In this document: piece after piece, positions 63,851 to 64,000 of the stretch
Layout: every line of letters begins with the position of its first letter
Position numbering within the stretch: the stretch's first letter is position 1
DNA from: Hydractinia symbiolongicarpus
Lineage: Eukaryota; Cnidaria; Hydrozoa; Anthoathecata; Hydractiniidae
Direction of reading: 5' to 3'
Assembly: GCF_029227915.1 (NCBI RefSeq)
Contig: NC_079883.1
Location: forward strand, 11,594,001 to 11,658,000
DNA: 64,000 nucleotides
Program-made: the position numbers and the translations under genes
The notes under the pieces: generated by a model
Databases searched by the model: none
Seen by the model: the letters and a program-made list of their open reading frames with translations, nothing else
Told to the model about the DNA's origin: nothing

Positions 63851-64000
63851 CTCTTTACTGCGCATGCGTTGATTTTTAGGGAATTCCCCCTGTGCTAGAA
63901 TTTTAACTTATTTGCTGTAGTGATGACGTCATCACTTACTAGGGACTTACCACGGATAGGCATTGATTAATAGGGATAACCCCTTGAATTCCATGGCTCA
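63851..64000 (-). repeat. Right terminal inverted repeat (visible 150 bp, continues past window)
   Basis: Complement of 49992..50141 with 5 mismatches. Includes the TGATGACGTCATCA palindrome. Confidence 0.92.

Larger units (their letters stand above)
49992..64000. mobile_element. Maverick/Polinton element (decayed; right end beyond window)
   Basis: Inverted terminal repeats flank genes for DNA polymerase B, retrovirus-like integrase, packaging ATPase remnant and major capsid remnant, the diagnostic Polinton set. The visible part is 14 kb, within the usual 15-20 kb size. At least twenty genes or remnants are packed with spacings of a few bases. I found no adenovirus-type cysteine protease. 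Many genes carry frameshifts, stops or internal deletions, so it is not autonomous as assembled. Confidence 0.93.

Noticed and set aside
45463-64000. CRISPR array or bacterial origin
   Set aside because: The 72-bp and 150-bp repeats are coding repeats and a minisatellite; nothing resembles spacers or cas genes, and the DNA is eukaryotic.

Overview
The window is animal nuclear DNA, AT-rich and assembled from at least three contigs. It contains replication-dependent histone genes with 3' stem-loops, canonical U1 and U2 snRNAs, 5S rRNA and a tRNA. I suspect a cnidarian, perhaps a hydrozoan, but nothing here proves the species. Two 500-base runs of N (6848..7347 and 44963..45462) are scaffold gaps, so the three blocks may not be true neighbours.

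Block 1 (1..6847) and block 2 (7348..44962) belong to the same tandem array. Each repeat of about 5.85 kb carries nine genes: H1, H3, H4, H2B, H2A, 5S rRNA, U1, U2 and tRNA-Arg(ACG). H3 and H4 are divergent around a shared CCAAT-rich promoter, and so are H2A and H2B. H1/H3 and H4/H2B are convergent. Block 1 holds one full period of 5876 bp plus part of another. Block 2 holds six repeats plus a partial seventh in the opposite orientation, with a period of 5850-5852 bp. One repeat carries an extra 1224-bp tandem duplication that adds a second H4 and leaves an H2B stump. The histone proteins are identical between copies, as expected from concerted evolution. The unit supplies core and linker histones for S-phase chromatin and also Pol III and snRNA products for the ribosome and spliceosome.

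Block 3 (45463..64000) begins with gene-poor AT-rich DNA. It holds a degenerate minisatellite with TGACGTCA cores, a 26-bp palindrome, and a 1694-bp non-autonomous DNA transposon (47247..48940) with a TTA target duplication. From about 49992 to beyond the right edge lies a decayed Maverick/Polinton element, with two inverted copies of a terminal repeat (150 bp visible on each side, 5 mismatches). Its cargo is a protein-primed-type DNA polymerase B, a retrovirus-like integrase, a packaging-ATPase remnant, a double-jelly-roll-type major capsid remnant, a possible minor capsid protein, a BRO-type protein, several small zinc-binding and membrane proteins, and a 24-residue-repeat protein. Most long genes carry frameshifts, in-frame stops or internal deletions. 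The integrase keeps an open frame, but has Glu where the second catalytic Asp is expected.

The most interesting signals in block 3 are a gene resembling the poxvirus/giant-virus late transcription factor VLTF3, and a recurring TATAATAAA-type motif placed directly on the start codons of about eight element genes. Together they hint at a virus-style late expression programme. In the array, a shared CCACAAGCA motif about 50 bp upstream of both U1 and U2 looks like a PSE, and the H2A/H2B and H4/H3 spacers carry perfect palindromes.
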